Assembly: GCA_020975725.1 (NCBI GenBank)
Contig: QXJR01000026.1
Coordinates: 992,001-1,056,000, forward strand
Source: Picocystis sp. L7
Lineage: Eukaryota > Chlorophyta > Picocystophyceae > Picocystales > Picocystaceae
DNA: 64,000 nt
Direction of reading: 5' to 3'
The notes beneath the pieces are model-generated. The model made no database searches and was not told the origin of the DNA. It saw only the letters and a list, made by a program, of their open reading frames with translations. The first letter of the stretch is position 1, and each line of letters begins with the position of its first letter. The position numbers were made by a program, and so were the translations under genes. Of this stretch, positions 32,608 through 41,961 are shown one piece after another.

Positions 32608-34295
32608 TCAAGAAGGACTAGTGCATGGCACTGTCATGCGCATCTACGTACCATGTGCTTTCCAACTTACTGTTGAGAGCATACAGGCAGACCCACACAC
32701 AGTTGTTGTTTCGAGACTGAGCAAGCATAATCGTTTCCTCCATTCATCAACTTTGAACAATCTTGACAGGAAAGTGTTGCCTCACACGTTCTAAATCAAC
32801 CCAGCACTGCGCACAATCATTGTAGTGGCTGCTTGTGTGTGACAAAAAGTTGTGATTTTTTCCTGGTAGAGGCGAATGCAGCAAAACTAAAGTGTGCTTC
32901 TGGGTTGTCCGCTTGAGTAGATAAAAAGTTCTTGGTACTTGGAATTGTTGTACATCCCCACCACTTCAACATGCACGATTCAAGTTGCCAGTGCCTTTGA
33001 ACATATCTTTCAGTAGCTTGGAATGGATTTCAAGAGGACAACGGTAGGCCAAGCTATGAAGCACACCTTGACGTAGTGCAATGTATTGATGCTTTGGCAT
33101 TACAGTGTACAAAGTAGTTTTTTATGCACGGGATGTCCACGATTGTAGTGTTTACTTGGTCTAATTCGGGACCATCACATTGCTAGATCGTAAGTACACC
33201 GAAATACGTATGAAAGACAGCGGTACGCTTTTTCGTTCGAGCATGAGCTTGTCTAAACGTTGCTTGGGTTTATTTCGTTCGTTTTCGTGTCATGCTTCTA
33301 GCAACCTCATTGACTTTTCACTTATATTGACCACGCTCTATGTTGTTGGATTGAGATGCAACACGTCTATCATCTTGGCATTGAATGTAAAACAAGAAAT
33401 GCAAAGAATATGTCTTAAGTGCTCCCAATTTATGCCACTTTCGTGTTGTTTACGCTGTTTCTATAGACCATAGGGTGCATGTTTGATTCTTCTAGAAGGT
33501 GCGAATGTGCATTTCTTCGTCGCCTCCATGCGTCCTTTAACTGTCCCAAGTGCGTACTAGAGTGATCAAGTTTGGCTTGGAAGCACCGGATCCTTACGAT
33601 GATCCATTGCTTAGTTCGTAATATATTTGTAATTGGCACGTGCAAATTTCCATTTGGTGCCTCGGCCAAGTTTGCATTCCCTAAGGAGGGCTAAGCTATC
33701 GTAGTCGCATCGATGTTGATTGCTTGGAATGGAAGCTTGGTTAGCCTACCACACGATTGTCTTGCATTGTATTTTCATGACCGGAACCATTTGTGCTTGT
33801 AAATCGATACGTTTTCAGTTGTTTGCTAAGTCGAAGAGTCCCGGAAACTAGAATTACTAGAGACAACGTTCGTATGAAAAGGAGGACTTGAGGCCAAGGG
33901 AACATGATTGCGTGGACATAAAGAGGATACAAAGGTGGTAGTTGAAATCGTATGCCGTTCTAGCATTACGTTCCAATGGAAAGGCATGAACGGGTGTTAC
34001 TATGTCGGTGTTTGGAGGATTTGGACGGAGCAAGCATGGACAGTTTGGGTGAAGGGTAAATCAATATCGGATAGGCGCAAGGTGCACGGACAAAAACAAG
34101 TTGAACAAGCCACAAGGATGATGGAGGTGGCATTCGGAGGGGCGGAGACGGAGAAAACAAGCACCCAGTTGGGCGATGGACGAAGTGGCCACTGGAGGCC
34201 TAGGGACAGACTCGGGTTGTGCAAGGGGAAGGGGATGAGGGCACCACAAACACGGTTCAGGCAAACGTAGTGGATGCGTTCAGGCCGCACACGCG
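32608..34295. other. AT-rich gene-free stretch
   Basis: A 1.7-kb spacer between two same-strand genes, AT-rich until about 34050. Frames are under 125 codons with no known motif. It should contain the SEC6 3' UTR and the next gene's promoter. Confidence 0.5.
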
Positions 34296-35429
34296 ATGCG
34301 CGTGTTGCCATGCTATGCGTCGACGAAACGATATTCTGTGGGAATCGAAGGTGCACCCGTGCATCTGAGGAGCCACAACCGCACTCGTGTGCCACTTGCG
34401 GCGCTGCGATGGCGTCCACCTGCAGGCGAACACGAAGGGAAACGAGAAGAACGTGTGAAAGAGCTCGCAGCAGACCTCGCCAAAAGAGGACAGAAAGAGC
34501 CTGTGGATGTGTGGAGAGCCGCAGACGGTTCTTTGCGAGTCGTGGCTAGAAACGCAATGCGACTGGAAGCCCTCCTGAGGCTGCCGAATACGAGAGACGT
34601 GGAAGTGAGACTGTTGCCCAGGCCACCACCAGCCTGGCGAGGTGATGACGAAGACTACGTGCCATTGCTCACCAATGCACACGCAAGAACAGTACTTAAA
34701 CAGGAAAACAATCCAAAAAAAGTCGAACGTGCGTGCAAAAAGGCACAGACGGCAATGCTCAAACGGACCAGAATCAGGTGCAAGGTCTTGAGGAGAGAAG
34801 GCCTGGCTGGGCTGATTGTGCAGGCCAAAGGATTGGAAGCTCTGGGCCTGGAGGGATTCATACCGCTAAACGAGTTGAGTAGAAGTCGCTGGAGGTATTG
34901 GGATCAGCTGCAGAAGGGAAAGAGAGCTGAAGCAGTCGATGTGGGCCGGGATCTACACAAGTTGGAAGGCGAGGAGCTGGACGCGTGCATCGTCAATTTC
35001 GAAACGCCATCCCAAGATGGAGAGGAGGATGCAGAGGTGCCAAACGAAATGCGGGGCTCACTTATCCTTTCTGAGAGAGTGCATCTCACCTCCCAGTACA
35101 TTCAAAAAGCCAAAGTTGGCTTAAGCGGGAAAGCCACGGTCTGCAGAATTACAACGACGGTAGAAAAATATTCTGAGGAAAATGCCGGCACTGCCTGGAA
35201 ATGTGTTTTTGTGGATGTTGGGGCTCTTCTTCGACCCTTTTCCAAGTTTGGCGTGGAAGCCCTTCTCTTTGCCGAGGATCGAGAGGAGCTTCAGATCTTG
35301 CAGGAAGGCGATCAAGTTCATGTGGAACTCAGCAGGTTGGATGCAGGTAAGAATCGTATCCGAGCCACCCTGTTGGAGGATTCAGCATACGGAATAGATG
35401 GTGGAGGCGAGGAGGAGGAGACTGAATAA
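34296..35429 (+). CDS. S1-domain-like protein with ParB/sulfiredoxin-like N-terminus
   Basis: This 377-residue protein is not one I can name. Residues about 27-100 (VPLAALRWRP...KREERVKELAADLAKRGQKEPVDVWRAADGSLRVVARNAMRLEALLRL) follow the ParB/sulfiredoxin-like pattern: anchor strand, helix, GQ-x-PV strand, then a short strand and R-x-x-A helix. Two segments then look like divergent S1/OB folds: about 158-250 (RIRCKVLRREGLAGLIVQA...GLEGFIPLNEL) and about 280-365 (GLSGKATVCRI...ILQEGDQVHVELSRLDAGKNRIRATL). The tail is acidic. S1 domains bind RNA, so an RNA-related, perhaps plastid, role is possible. Coding is fairly sure and the domain calls are tentative. Confidence 0.68.
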   Translation: MRVLPCYASTKRYSVGIEGAPVHLRSHNRTRVPLAALRWRPPAGEHEGKREERVKELAADLAKRGQKEPVDVWRAADGSLRVVARNAMRLEALLRLPNTRDVEVRLLPRPPPAWRGDDEDYVPLLTNAHARTVLKQENNPKKVERACKKAQTAMLKRTRIRCKVLRREGLAGLIVQAKGLEALGLEGFIPLNELSRSRWRYWDQLQKGKRAEAVDVGRDLHKLEGEELDACIVNFETPSQDGEEDAEVPNEMRGSLILSERVHLTSQYIQKAKVGLSGKATVCRITTTVEKYSEENAGTAWKCVFVDVGALLRPFSKFGVEALLFAEDREELQILQEGDQVHVELSRLDAGKNRIRATLLEDSAYGIDGGGEEEETE

Positions 35430-35788
35430 GAATATGAATGCTTGCCATTGCATCAAGCACGTGGTCGCACTCGAGTAAATAAAGATGTCTTCCTTTGTTC
35501 TCGGTCAGCCTGCTACCTGCGCAGCTGCGTTACAACTCTTGGTGACGCGAATTCCCCATTCATTCGCATGGAGACTTTGAAATGCTCGCTTTGCATGGAC
35601 TGTGTCTGATTGGATGGAGTTTGCTGCCAACTCTGTGTTTCGTTGGGTGGGACGGAATCCCCATCGCTGCTGCTGTTGGTACCCGTTGCTCTCGTAACGT
35701 CACGAAGTGCGGCTCCTCGTCAAGAGCACTCTTGGTTTACGTTGCGACACGTGAGTACGCTCGTTCTTCATTCTATCGCGGTAGCACC
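35430..35788. other. spacer between convergent genes
   Basis: About 360 bp that should hold the 3' UTRs of the S1-like gene (+) and the DUF3783 gene (-). AATAAAG occurs near 35477. Nothing else is seen. Confidence 0.45.
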
Positions 35789-36487
35789 TCACGTGTCTTG
35801 GGACATCCTCCTGTGATCTTCCCACACCGAGCTGGCGACGTCCCTCACGCTCTTGGTCAGGTTGTTCGGAACTGCTGCTGCGAACGCCGTTTGTGGAAGG
35901 TTGGCTTCGAAGTACGTTTCGATGGCCATGGCCATTTCTTCGCCATCGAGTCCACTGAGTACCACCGTCCTTCCTATTCCGTCTTCGAGGTGAGAATCGT
36001 CTCCCAGTCTCTCTCCGTCTTCGTCTGCAGAATTCAACGCTTGTTCCAGACGCACGTCCACTTCGGTACATCCAATGACACGCACGTCGCCTGCTTCTCC
36101 CATGACCCTTCTGATTTCGTATACCTCTCGTTTCGAGAATCCGACACATAGCACGGCAGGTGGACCCCAGGACGTGGATGATGCCAAAGGTGCAAAGGTT
36201 CCTTCTTCTGCAGTTCCCTCGTCTCCCTCTGCCCATGCCCTTGGCACTTCGCCTCTTCGCACCTTTAGCGAGATCCGCTGCATGCACACGTTCGCCATTG
36301 CATTCCACTGGTTCCATTTCTTCTCCCAGGTTGGGCCGCACGTGGGCATCGCCTGGGTTCGACCACGTCCACCGTTCCTTCGGGCCGTCGTCCTGCACCT
36401 CGTGGATCCGTGGACCGTGCTTCTGGTCCCGTGTTTCGCACACCAGGTCGTCCTGCAAGCATGGCACGTGTGTCTGGCGCGCGTCAT
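35789..36487 (-). CDS. plastid-type DUF3783 family protein
   Basis: This 232-residue protein has a C-terminal region (about 110-228) matching the plant/algal DUF3783 family: PAVLCVGFSKREVYEIRRVMGE, VRVIGCTEVDVRLEQAL, then GRTVVLSGLDGEEMAMAIETYF and AFAAAVPNNLTKSVRDVASSVWEDH. The order and spacing are the same as in plant chloroplast members. The function of the family is not established. With ATG 36487 the first 60 residues are rich in Arg, Thr, Ser and His and almost free of acids, as in a plastid transit peptide. Later in-frame starts (MPTCGPT, MANVCMQ) are possible. Longer upstream frame without features is probably not coding. It diverges from a small unknown gene 281 bp away. Confidence 0.75.
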   Translation of the reverse strand: MTRARHTCHACRTTWCAKHGTRSTVHGSTRCRTTARRNGGRGRTQAMPTCGPTWEKKWNQWNAMANVCMQRISLKVRRGEVPRAWAEGDEGTAEEGTFAPLASSTSWGPPAVLCVGFSKREVYEIRRVMGEAGDVRVIGCTEVDVRLEQALNSADEDGERLGDDSHLEDGIGRTVVLSGLDGEEMAMAIETYFEANLPQTAFAAAVPNNLTKSVRDVASSVWEDHRRMSQDT

Positions 36488-36768
36488 GGTGCGGTGTCGT
36501 CGAACCGCCACCAAGTCGATGGGGATGGACCGAACCACGAACGTCCTCCCTCTTGTACCGCCCCTGTAGCGCTTCGGGACCCCCGGAAGGGGTGGGTGGG
36601 GTCGAGGCGTGGGAAGGCCCTGCGAATATTCGCAAGGGGGAGGGGAGGGGGCTTCCTGGCTGGGTCCCTCGGGCGGCGAGTGGTTTCGAACCCGGATCGC
36701 TTGAAAGGAAGATTGGACGGTTGGATCGGGTGACCCATCGGTACGAACCGGAACGTCGACGAGAGAGG

Positions 36769-37221
36769 ATGGAGGCGACGCACGCGGTCGACTGGAAACG
36801 CAACCAATACGTGGTGGCACCGCCGCCCATGGGAAGGACGGGAGGGTGCAGAAACGTGCACGTGAGACCCCTGGGAGACCTGCCCCATGGATGGGAGTGG
36901 GAAGACATACCCCCACCACCCGGTGAAGAATACGTGCCCATGGAAGTAGAGAAGACACCACCCAAGAAGAAACCCACCGCGGTGATTGAAGCAGAACCCG
37001 TAGCAGCACCCGAAGTGCACGTGGACGAAGAGGTGAAGCGGTTCGTGCCACCAGCCCTGCAAAGGCGGAAAGCAGAGCAAAAGACAACGAACAAAAAGAA
37101 AAAGACAACAGAGACCAACAGCCCAACCGACCCCAACGACAACCCAAACCAACAAGAAGCACCCGATCGAGAATATGCAAGCTTCGTTGAAGACCTCAAA
37201 AATATTGGAGCCTACGAGTGA
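36769..37221 (+). CDS. small charged protein, unknown
   Basis: This 150-residue protein starts at ATG 36769 and is rich in Pro, Lys and Glu. It shows PHGWEWEDIPPPPGEEYVPME near 41-62, then KRFVPPALQRRKAEQK near 100-115 and a C-terminal DREYASFVEDLKNIGAYE. The P-P-A-L-x-R-R and terminal Y-x-x-F-x-x-D/E-L-x-x-I/L-G motifs remind me of short nuclear or splicing-associated proteins, but I cannot name a family. Coding is supported by restricted amino-acid use and by the divergent arrangement with the DUF3783 gene. The upstream extension of the open frame (from 36160) is antisense to that gene and is rejected. Confidence 0.6.
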   Translation: MEATHAVDWKRNQYVVAPPPMGRTGGCRNVHVRPLGDLPHGWEWEDIPPPPGEEYVPMEVEKTPPKKKPTAVIEAEPVAAPEVHVDEEVKRFVPPALQRRKAEQKTTNKKKKTTETNSPTDPNDNPNQQEAPDREYASFVEDLKNIGAYE

Positions 37222-37553
37222 AATCAGCAAACGTCGCAAAAACATCGAATGAATGCTGGAGGACCCCCAGTCAAGTACGGTGGAAGAATGTCGACCTCTC
37301 ATTACACATGTGGGCGCGAAAAAAATGCGTGCCTGACACCGCGAGCCATCGTGTCTGCACGCCCAATTTGCACGGTGTGACATGCTTACGTAGTTATTCT
37401 GGTAGCGAGCCCGGACAGAAGCTCCAGGGACGCTTGACAGTTTCCCAGGCCGTTGTCCAGCAGACCGCCAAGAGAGTGTCCGTGCACAAAATATGAGTAG
37501 GAGTGTACAACCAAGGAGGAAGGCCACGTTGGCATGGCCTTTGCCTAGCAGGG
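37222..37553. other. spacer between convergent genes
   Basis: 332 bp between the stop codons of the small unknown gene (+) and the hydrolase (-). No gene or clear structure is seen. Confidence 0.45.
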
Positions 37554-38570
37554 TTACCTCCTCGGTTTTCTGAATGTAAAAGAACCATGCATGATTTGCT
37601 CCAAGCCCGCCGGATTATCAGAATGCACCCAGTGTCCGGCGTTGCGCAGCAGATGCACATGGTGTCCAAGGTCCCTGATTTTTCCTTCGTCTATCCCTCC
37701 CCAGCGGAAGACGGACCTCTCTGCCTTGACAAAGTCCAATTTCAAACCCTGTGGTGGGGCTTCCAGGACCCCCCACAAGTTTTCCCTCTCGTACGAATCG
37801 AACATTTCCGTTATCCCGTCCAGGTCGAACTGCCACGTGTACTGGTTTCCCAGTTTTTGCGGCCTTTGCACCAGGTTGGTGGTCGCCCACCTAGAGATGT
37901 CCTTGGAGAACCCCCTGTTTTCCAGGTAGCTGACCAGCGTGGACTTCTTCCCTGTGGGCACGGGAAACTCCTGAAGGGCTTGGATGAGCCTTCTGGGGCT
38001 GTCTTGTCGATCATGGAGCATGGCTCTGACCTCTCCTGGCAATGCATCCAGGACCCAGACTTGGACGGGTCTGGGGAGGGTGGAACCAAACTGGTCCACC
38101 ATGCTGAGCGCAACCTTACCTCCGAAGCTATGTCCCACGAGCATGTGTGGGAACAGCTTGAGGTCTCCCAGGAGGTTGAGTACGTCCGCTGCAGTTTTGG
38201 TGACATCATGAGGCCGAGGGAGTCTGGAAGCTGCTTGCGCAGAAGCCCCGTGACATCGCAGGTCCACGAGGAGGAAGTTCCAGGAGGGATGGTTCCTGGC
38301 CAGCTGCTGTGCGAAAGAGCTCAGGTTTTTCTTCTGTCCGAGTATTCCGTGGAGGAGCACCGCGGTGGGTGCTTTGGAAGGGTGTTCTGCGTCGCTGTAT
38401 CTGACGAGTGCACCAGGTACCAGCTCGTGGGCCAGCTGTCCGTTCCCATGCCTGACGTGTTCCCTCCTGGGCGCCACCACCCTCCCCTGCGTCGTCCTCG
38501 GCATAGCCACGGTGGCCGCATTCGCACGTGCTGCGTTCGAGGCTGCTGCTGCGGACGGGACGTGCGCCAT
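37554..38570 (-). CDS. alpha/beta hydrolase (ABHD11/YbfF-like)
   Basis: This 338-residue protein has the alpha/beta hydrolase fold. It shows an oxyanion block LLHGILGQKKNLSSFAQQL near 72-90, LVDLRCHGAS near 101-110, the nucleophile elbow GHSFGG with S148, and a late histidine in LLRNAGHWVHSDNPAG near 312-327. These match the ABHD11/YbfF esterase group, found in bacteria, mitochondria and plastids. The first 45 residues are Ala/Arg-rich with few acids (MAHVPSAAAASNAARANAAT), suggesting an organelle targeting peptide. ATG 38570 is chosen for that reason. The open frame runs further upstream without conserved sequence. It diverges from PKG over an 826-bp G-rich spacer. The substrate is unknown. 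Confidence 0.85.
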   Translation of the reverse strand: MAHVPSAAAASNAARANAATVAMPRTTQGRVVAPRREHVRHGNGQLAHELVPGALVRYSDAEHPSKAPTAVLLHGILGQKKNLSSFAQQLARNHPSWNFLLVDLRCHGASAQAASRLPRPHDVTKTAADVLNLLGDLKLFPHMLVGHSFGGKVALSMVDQFGSTLPRPVQVWVLDALPGEVRAMLHDRQDSPRRLIQALQEFPVPTGKKSTLVSYLENRGFSKDISRWATTNLVQRPQKLGNQYTWQFDLDGITEMFDSYERENLWGVLEAPPQGLKLDFVKAERSVFRWGGIDEGKIRDLGHHVHLLRNAGHWVHSDNPAGLEQIMHGSFTFRKPRR

Positions 38571-39396
38571 GTCTTTCGACTCCACACACCTCCTTTTCGG
38601 TTCGGTGGATGTGTTCGTGTGGTGGTTGTGTGGTCGGTCTGGCTCCAACCTTCCACCCCTGTGGCAGAGGGAGGCTGGATCGTGCGAGACCGTGAGGGGT
38701 TGGCAGGGAGGGGGGTGGGTGGATGGGTGGCATCCCTGGGGACTCACGCCATCCCTCACCTCAGGGTGCCTGGGAGGGAGGTCTCCCTCGATTCCCCCAC
38801 CCCAGGGCACGCCCACGTACACTCGATCCCCATCCATCGAGACGAGAGGACCGCATCGACCCGAACACGTCGTCATCGATCGTCGAGGAATCGACAGTCG
38901 GTGAACGAACGGACCTCGACGGGGAAGGGTCCTCGGACGTCCCGCCCTCGATCCCTCGCATCCGTATCCCGCAGAGGATCTAGGTCTATGTCCTCGCCGT
39001 TCCTCTTCGGCATGCGTGCAAGGATCGCCGCGGACGGTCCACGTTCGTTCTGTCCCCGATCCGGGGTGATGGGGAGGTCGGATGCCGTGGTTCGGCTCAC
39101 CCAGCCCCTCTGCCACGCTGGGGACTGGGCGGCAAGGAGGGGTGGGATGTAGACCCCCCTCCTCTCCCTCCCACTCGCCGTGGTGGTCCTGGACCGTGTC
39201 CGTTGTAGACCCACGTGGGGTGGACCCCGGCCCCCAACACAACCCGACTGGGGGGACCCGGGGGGAGGGGGGGAGAGAGAGGCGGGATCCTGGACCGACA
39301 CGCATGCGACATGTGACCCTGGCACCTGGACCATGAACGAGCACGAAAAACACCGCGTCTTCGACACAAGAGGTGGAGACCCTGGTGGAAGGAGAC
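38571..39396. promoter_or_regulatory. divergent promoter region, hydrolase / PKG
   Basis: 826 bp between outward-facing starts. Near 39249-39287 the + strand has G6, G6 and G7 runs with very short loops plus GGCGGG, a strong G-quadruplex candidate. No coding frame looks real. Confidence 0.45.
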
Positions 39397-41961
39397 ATGG
39401 GCATCTGCGCCAGCACAACGAAGAAGAAGATGGGAGTCCTGCCCAAACACAGGCATGCCGTGACGGCGAGAACCGAGGATGGAAGACACGTGCGTGTGCC
39501 TGTCATTGCAAAGCCAGAAGAATCCAAACAAAGGATCGAAGATGCCGTGCGTGGAAACCTGCTCTTCGAACACATGGATGCGAAGGCCATACAAGCAGTC
39601 GTCGACAGCGCCACCAAGCTCAAAGCCAATGCAGGTGATGTGATCATCGCTCAAGGAGACCTGCAAGCCGACACCTTTTACGTCGTGGAGAGCGGCGAGT
39701 GTCGCGTGTACAAGAAAGACGCCACGGGCAAACAAAAGCCCTTGCACACCGTCTATCGACCAGGCACCGGTTTCGGAGAGCTCGCTCTGCTGTACGATGC
39801 ACCCCGTGCGGCTACCGTCAGGGCCATCAAACCCACCAGGTTGTGGATCATCCGTCGAGATGTCCTGTTGGCCATCAAAAGAAGAGCCAGTGACTTGGAA
39901 TCGAAAGAAAAGGCACAGGCGGTCAACGACTCGGAATGCTTCTCCGTCCTGAGCAAGGAACAGAAGTCGAAACTGGTGGACGCCCTCCGACATGTGGAGT
40001 TTCGTGTCGGAGATGTGGTGGAGGACGAGGAAACCTTCGGACAAAAGCTGTACCTCATCCTTCGAGGTGCGCTGGCGATATCTCGTGGAGGTATACAAGT
40101 GGCAAAAAAGGGGCCAGGAGGACTGATGGGTCTCGAAGTTCCGGCTGGTGGAAATGGAAGGCCACGCCTGGAAGCGACCATGGAAGGAACCCGGTGCCTG
40201 GTCATAGCCAATGAAGAATTTCTGGAACTGGTGGGACCGTTGGAATATGTTTGGCAGTACGAAATCTTGAGGAAGCTACCCATCCTGAGCTCTCTGCAGG
40301 CATCGCAGCTTGCCAAGCTGGCCAGAGAACTGCAGAGTGTGGAGTACCATGCAGGAGAGCTTGTCTATGCAGAAGGAGACAGAGGCACTTCGTTCTACAT
40401 CATTAGATATGGAACGGTCTCTGTAGCAAACGAAGGACGCATTCGGGCATATCTGGGAGAAAAATCTAGCTTCGGGGAACATGGACTGCTGAACGAGCAG
40501 GCGAGAATCAATACTGTGCGAGCAGTGGAAAGAACAGCGTTGCTGGAGCTCACACGGGAAGCGCTGTCATCTGTTGTTGGTAGCCTGGCGCAAGTAAAGC
40601 AGGAGCGACGGACGAATATTCTCTGCAATGTCCCTCTCTTCTCTTCTTTGCCTTACAAACAGCTTGCGGCCATAGCAAAGGCCATGGAGACGGTCATCTG
40701 CAAAGACGGGGCATCGATTGTAGAAAGGGGCGAAATTGCTGATGCTTTCTTCATCATCGAAACGGGTGAAGCTGCAGTGCTGAACGGAGACGAGGAAATT
40801 CAAAGGCTGCATCCGGGCGATTACTTCGGAGAGCTTGCACTGATGCGAAACGAAGTACGAAGAGCAACAGTGAAGGCCATCGGTGAAGTCGTGGTGCACA
40901 GAGGAGGACGTCAGCTCTTCGACAGACTCCTTTCTCCGTTGAAAAGCACACTTGAGCAAAACGCTTCAAAATATCAGGCGTTTGCACCTCAAAGGCCCAT
41001 CGTCTCGCTCCAGGACTTACATCAAGTGGCCTGCCTTGGGGTTGGTAGTTTCGGGAAGGTGCTTCTTGTGAAATACAGCGGCAAAGCCTATGCGTTGAAA
41101 ATCATGTCCAAGCATAAAATTGTGGGTATGAACTTGCAGCGCCACCTTTTGCGAGAGAAGCAAGTGCTTGAAGAGTGCCTGAGCCCTTTCATTGTCAATC
41201 TTGTGGCCCACTTTCAGGACGAAGGCCACGTGTATTTCATGATGGACCTTGCCTTGGGCGGAGATTTCTTCACGCATCTGCGAGCCAATCGCAAACCTGT
41301 CACCGAGGACGCTGCTCGTTTTTATGTTGGCTGCGTGGTTTTGGCACTGGAATATCTGCATGCACGCAACATAGCATTTAGGGACCTCAAGCCAGAGAAC
41401 TTGCTTCTGGAGGAGAACGGCTACCTTAAACTTGCAGACTTTGGATTCGCAAAAAACATAAAGTCAGGGAAGTCGTACACCATGTGCGGAACCCCCGAGT
41501 ATTTGGCGCCTGAATTGGTGCTGCAATCGGGTCACAACCAAGCGGTGGATTGGTGGGCAGTTGGAATACTTCTATACGAGATCTTGTGCGGGAGGACCCC
41601 CTTTGCCGACACACAGTCTCGGATGTTCCGTAAGATCTGCGATGCCACGCCTAAGTTTCCCAAGGAAGTGTCTGCTCCGGCGAGGGACCTGATGCGTAAG
41701 CTGCTCTACCCCGTGCCCGCCACCCGTCTGGGCATGCTTCGTGGTGGTGTTCAGGACATCAAGAAGCATCCGTGGTTTGCCGGGTTCGATTGGAACGGCC
41801 TCCAGCGTCGCCAGTTGTCCCCTCCGTACACGCCACCGCTTCGTGGTTCGGGGGATTATTCCATGTTGGACGTTCTTCCCTTGAACACGCCGGTTCCTGG
41901 GGATGGAATCCGGCTTCACCCCACCAAGACCTTGGCCGACGAGGTGTTCCACCAGTTCTAG
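39397..41961 (+). CDS. PKG: cGMP-dependent protein kinase with four cyclic-nucleotide domains
   Basis: This 854-residue protein has four cyclic-nucleotide-binding domains (about 50-165, 170-285, 290-400, 405-515) and an AGC kinase domain (about 538-795). Domain 1 has an intact phosphate-binding cassette FGELALLYDAPRAATV (126-141) and domain 4 has FGELALMRNEVRRATV (477-492). Domain 2 has lost it, and domain 3 has FGEHGLLNEQARINTV, altered at the last positions. Kinase residues: GVGSFGKV, K568, FRDLKPEN with D663, DFG D681, and T695 in the activation loop. Mammalian PKG has two such domains, while apicomplexan PKG has four. Starting at ATG 39397 gives MGICAS, a myristoylation and palmitoylation-like N-terminus. 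The ATG eight codons upstream would hide it. Confidence 0.9.
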   Translation: MGICASTTKKKMGVLPKHRHAVTARTEDGRHVRVPVIAKPEESKQRIEDAVRGNLLFEHMDAKAIQAVVDSATKLKANAGDVIIAQGDLQADTFYVVESGECRVYKKDATGKQKPLHTVYRPGTGFGELALLYDAPRAATVRAIKPTRLWIIRRDVLLAIKRRASDLESKEKAQAVNDSECFSVLSKEQKSKLVDALRHVEFRVGDVVEDEETFGQKLYLILRGALAISRGGIQVAKKGPGGLMGLEVPAGGNGRPRLEATMEGTRCLVIANEEFLELVGPLEYVWQYEILRKLPILSSLQASQLAKLARELQSVEYHAGELVYAEGDRGTSFYIIRYGTVSVANEGRIRAYLGEKSSFGEHGLLNEQARINTVRAVERTALLELTREALSSVVGSLAQVKQERRTNILCNVPLFSSLPYKQLAAIAKAMETVICKDGASIVERGEIADAFFIIETGEAAVLNGDEEIQRLHPGDYFGELALMRNEVRRATVKAIGEVVVHRGGRQLFDRLLSPLKSTLEQNASKYQAFAPQRPIVSLQDLHQVACLGVGSFGKVLLVKYSGKAYALKIMSKHKIVGMNLQRHLLREKQVLEECLSPFIVNLVAHFQDEGHVYFMMDLALGGDFFTHLRANRKPVTEDAARFYVGCVVLALEYLHARNIAFRDLKPENLLLEENGYLKLADFGFAKNIKSGKSYTMCGTPEYLAPELVLQSGHNQAVDWWAVGILLYEILCGRTPFADTQSRMFRKICDATPKFPKEVSAPARDLMRKLLYPVPATRLGMLRGGVQDIKKHPWFAGFDWNGLQRRQLSPPYTPPLRGSGDYSMLDVLPLNTPVPGDGIRLHPTKTLADEVFHQF

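Noticed and set aside
36660-36700. GGTTCGAAACC-like B box on the minus strand (possible tRNA)
   Set aside because: The flanking bases do not pair into a T stem and there is no A box or acceptor stem. No tRNA or rRNA gene was recognised anywhere in the window.
35700-37199. Two long minus-strand frames (499 and 463 codons) covering the small + gene
   Set aside because: Only the part after 36487 in one frame has conserved DUF3783 sequence. The remainder is antisense to the small gene and low-complexity.
38571-39647. Upstream extension of the hydrolase frame on the minus strand (to 697 codons)
   Set aside because: The extension is Pro/Arg-rich, runs under the PKG start on the other strand and lacks any domain. 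ATG 38570 gives a normal targeting peptide and enzyme.
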